A stretch of 6,507 nt of DNA, taken from assembly GCA_023391395.1 (NCBI GenBank), contig JAEWBA010000029.1, positions 1 through 6,507 on the forward strand, read 5' to 3'. This document shows positions 5,903-6,507 of this stretch, piece after piece; position 1 is the stretch's first letter, and every line of letters begins with the position of its first letter. The DNA comes from Pseudomonadota bacterium (GTDB lineage Bacteria; Pseudomonadota; Gammaproteobacteria; Burkholderiales; Burkholderiaceae_D). A model generated the notes under the pieces. The model did no database searches. It was not told the DNA's origin and saw nothing but the letters and a program-made list of their open reading frames with translations. Made by a program: the position numbers and the translations under genes.

Positions 5903-5911
5903 TGCTATAGT
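5903..5911 (+). promoter_or_regulatory. Extended -10 promoter for the outer-membrane efflux gene
   Basis: TGCTATAGT matches the extended -10 form TGnTATAAT with one change. The best upstream hexamer, TTGCTG at 5880-5885, is 20 bases away, too far for an ideal -35, as is common with extended -10 promoters. Transcription would start near 5918, leaving a leader of about 46 bases. The leader can form a short CGGC-TTCG-GCCG tetraloop stem (5935-5946) about 17 bases before the ATG. Confidence 0.45.
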
Positions 5912-5963
5912 GCGTGCCGAATCGCCCGCGCAGCCGGCTTCGGCCGCCACTCCGCTTCGCCCG

Positions 5964-6507
5964 ATGAACAATAAGAACATGAATGCACATCAACGATATG
6001 CCACCGTGGTCCTGGCAGGTTTGCTTGCGGCATGCGCCACGCCCGAACCGCCGCCCCAGCTCTCCGCCCTTGCGCCGGCGCAATGGAATGCTTCTACGGT
6101 TTCCGATTCCGGTTCTTCCTTGCCGCACCAAGGCAAGCTCACCGATCTGTCGCAATGGTGGCAGCAGCACGGTGATCCGCTACTGGTGCGGATGATCGAG
6201 GCGGCGCAGGCTGCCAGCCCGACGATTGCCTCTGCCGCCACGCGGATCGAACAGGCGCGTGCCGCCCGCGTGGCCAGCGGAGCAACCCTGCTGCCTAATC
6301 TTGATGCGGTAGCCGCCGTCGAGCGCACCAGCGCCCAGCCGCCGCTGCCCATGGGCACCACCTCGCAAGCGGCTCTGCAAACTTCCTGGGAAATCGATGT
6401 GTTCGGTGGCAATCGCGCCAGCCGCGATGCCGCGCAGTCCCGGCTGGAAGGCGCGCAAGCGGGTTGGCATGATGCGCGCGTATCGGTCGCGGCGGAAACG
6501 GCAAACC
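5964..6507 (+). CDS. Outer-membrane efflux lipoprotein, NodT/OprM type, N-terminal part
   Basis: An open frame runs to the window end, giving 181 codons. It is the trimeric outer-membrane channel of a tripartite exporter (RND or EmrAB type), carrying substrate across the periplasm and outer membrane. A lipoprotein signal ends in the lipobox L21-A22-A23-C24, so C24 would be lipidated. A proline-rich linker follows. The channel domain shows WWQQHGDPLLVRMIEAAQAASPTI (65-88), the coiled helix ATRIEQARAARVASGATLLPNLDAV (92-116) and SWEIDVFGGNRASRDAAQSRLEGAQ (141-165), all typical of the NodT-like family. The ATG at 5964 is the first in frame; the ATG at 5979 (residue 6) would give a shorter signal. 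Neither has a strong ribosome site. It has its own promoter and lies after the hairpin that ends the MFS unit, so it probably starts a new operon with its adaptor and pump downstream, outside the window. Confidence 0.9.
   Translation, partial: MNNKNMNAHQRYATVVLAGLLAACATPEPPPQLSALAPAQWNASTVSDSGSSLPHQGKLTDLSQWWQQHGDPLLVRMIEAAQAASPTIASAATRIEQARAARVASGATLLPNLDAVAAVERTSAQPPLPMGTTSQAALQTSWEIDVFGGNRASRDAAQSRLEGAQAGWHDARVSVAAETAN

Noticed and set aside
5708..5974. 88-codon plus-strand frame in the gap before the efflux lipoprotein gene
   Set aside because: It starts inside the hairpin, has no ribosome site, has an arginine-rich translation and overlaps the start of the lipoprotein gene.

Overview
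This window is GC-rich bacterial chromosome. The protein families, high GC at third codon positions and gene-dense layout fit a betaproteobacterium, probably Burkholderiales (an Oxalobacteraceae- or Burkholderiaceae-like organism). That placement is inferred from sequence character, because no rRNA or other marker is present. I see no mobile element, CRISPR array, tRNA or rRNA.

Left part (1-2642). The window opens with the N-terminal end of a membrane protein on the minus strand, cut by the edge. A non-coding gap of about 310 bases separates it from a divergent PaaI-type hotdog thioesterase. The gap holds three similar 12-bp dyads. After another spacer of about 250 bases, with a 20-bp near-palindrome and patches that look faintly coding, comes sstT, the Na+/serine-threonine symporter, which is convincing over its whole length.

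Centre (2643-5743). A minus-strand HxlR-type winged-helix regulator converges on sstT and diverges from a three-gene plus-strand unit: a 14-helix DHA2 drug-efflux MFS transporter, a PhnB-like VOC protein and an SRPBCC/AHSA1 protein. Spacings are 28 and 37 bases, each gene has its own clear ribosome binding site, and a strong hairpin follows the last gene. The divergent gap holds a perfect 7-1-7 dyad that overlaps the -35 region of a good promoter, so HxlR probably controls the unit. A 17-codon reading frame with a good ribosome site ends in an ATGA overlap with the transporter start, which suggests a coupled leader peptide. Efflux, a small-molecule-binding or modifying protein and a lipocalin-like hydrophobic-pocket protein together suggest a xenobiotic or electrophile resistance module. 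The substrate cannot be read from sequence.

Right edge (5744-6507). An extended -10 promoter precedes the start of an outer-membrane efflux lipoprotein of the NodT/OprM type, cut by the window end. It is probably the first gene of a tripartite efflux operon, so the window joins two export-related loci.

The families are individually well known. The least explained features are the leader frame coupled to the MFS gene, the HxlR operator-promoter overlap, the triple dyads near 321-436 and the unclear spacer before sstT.
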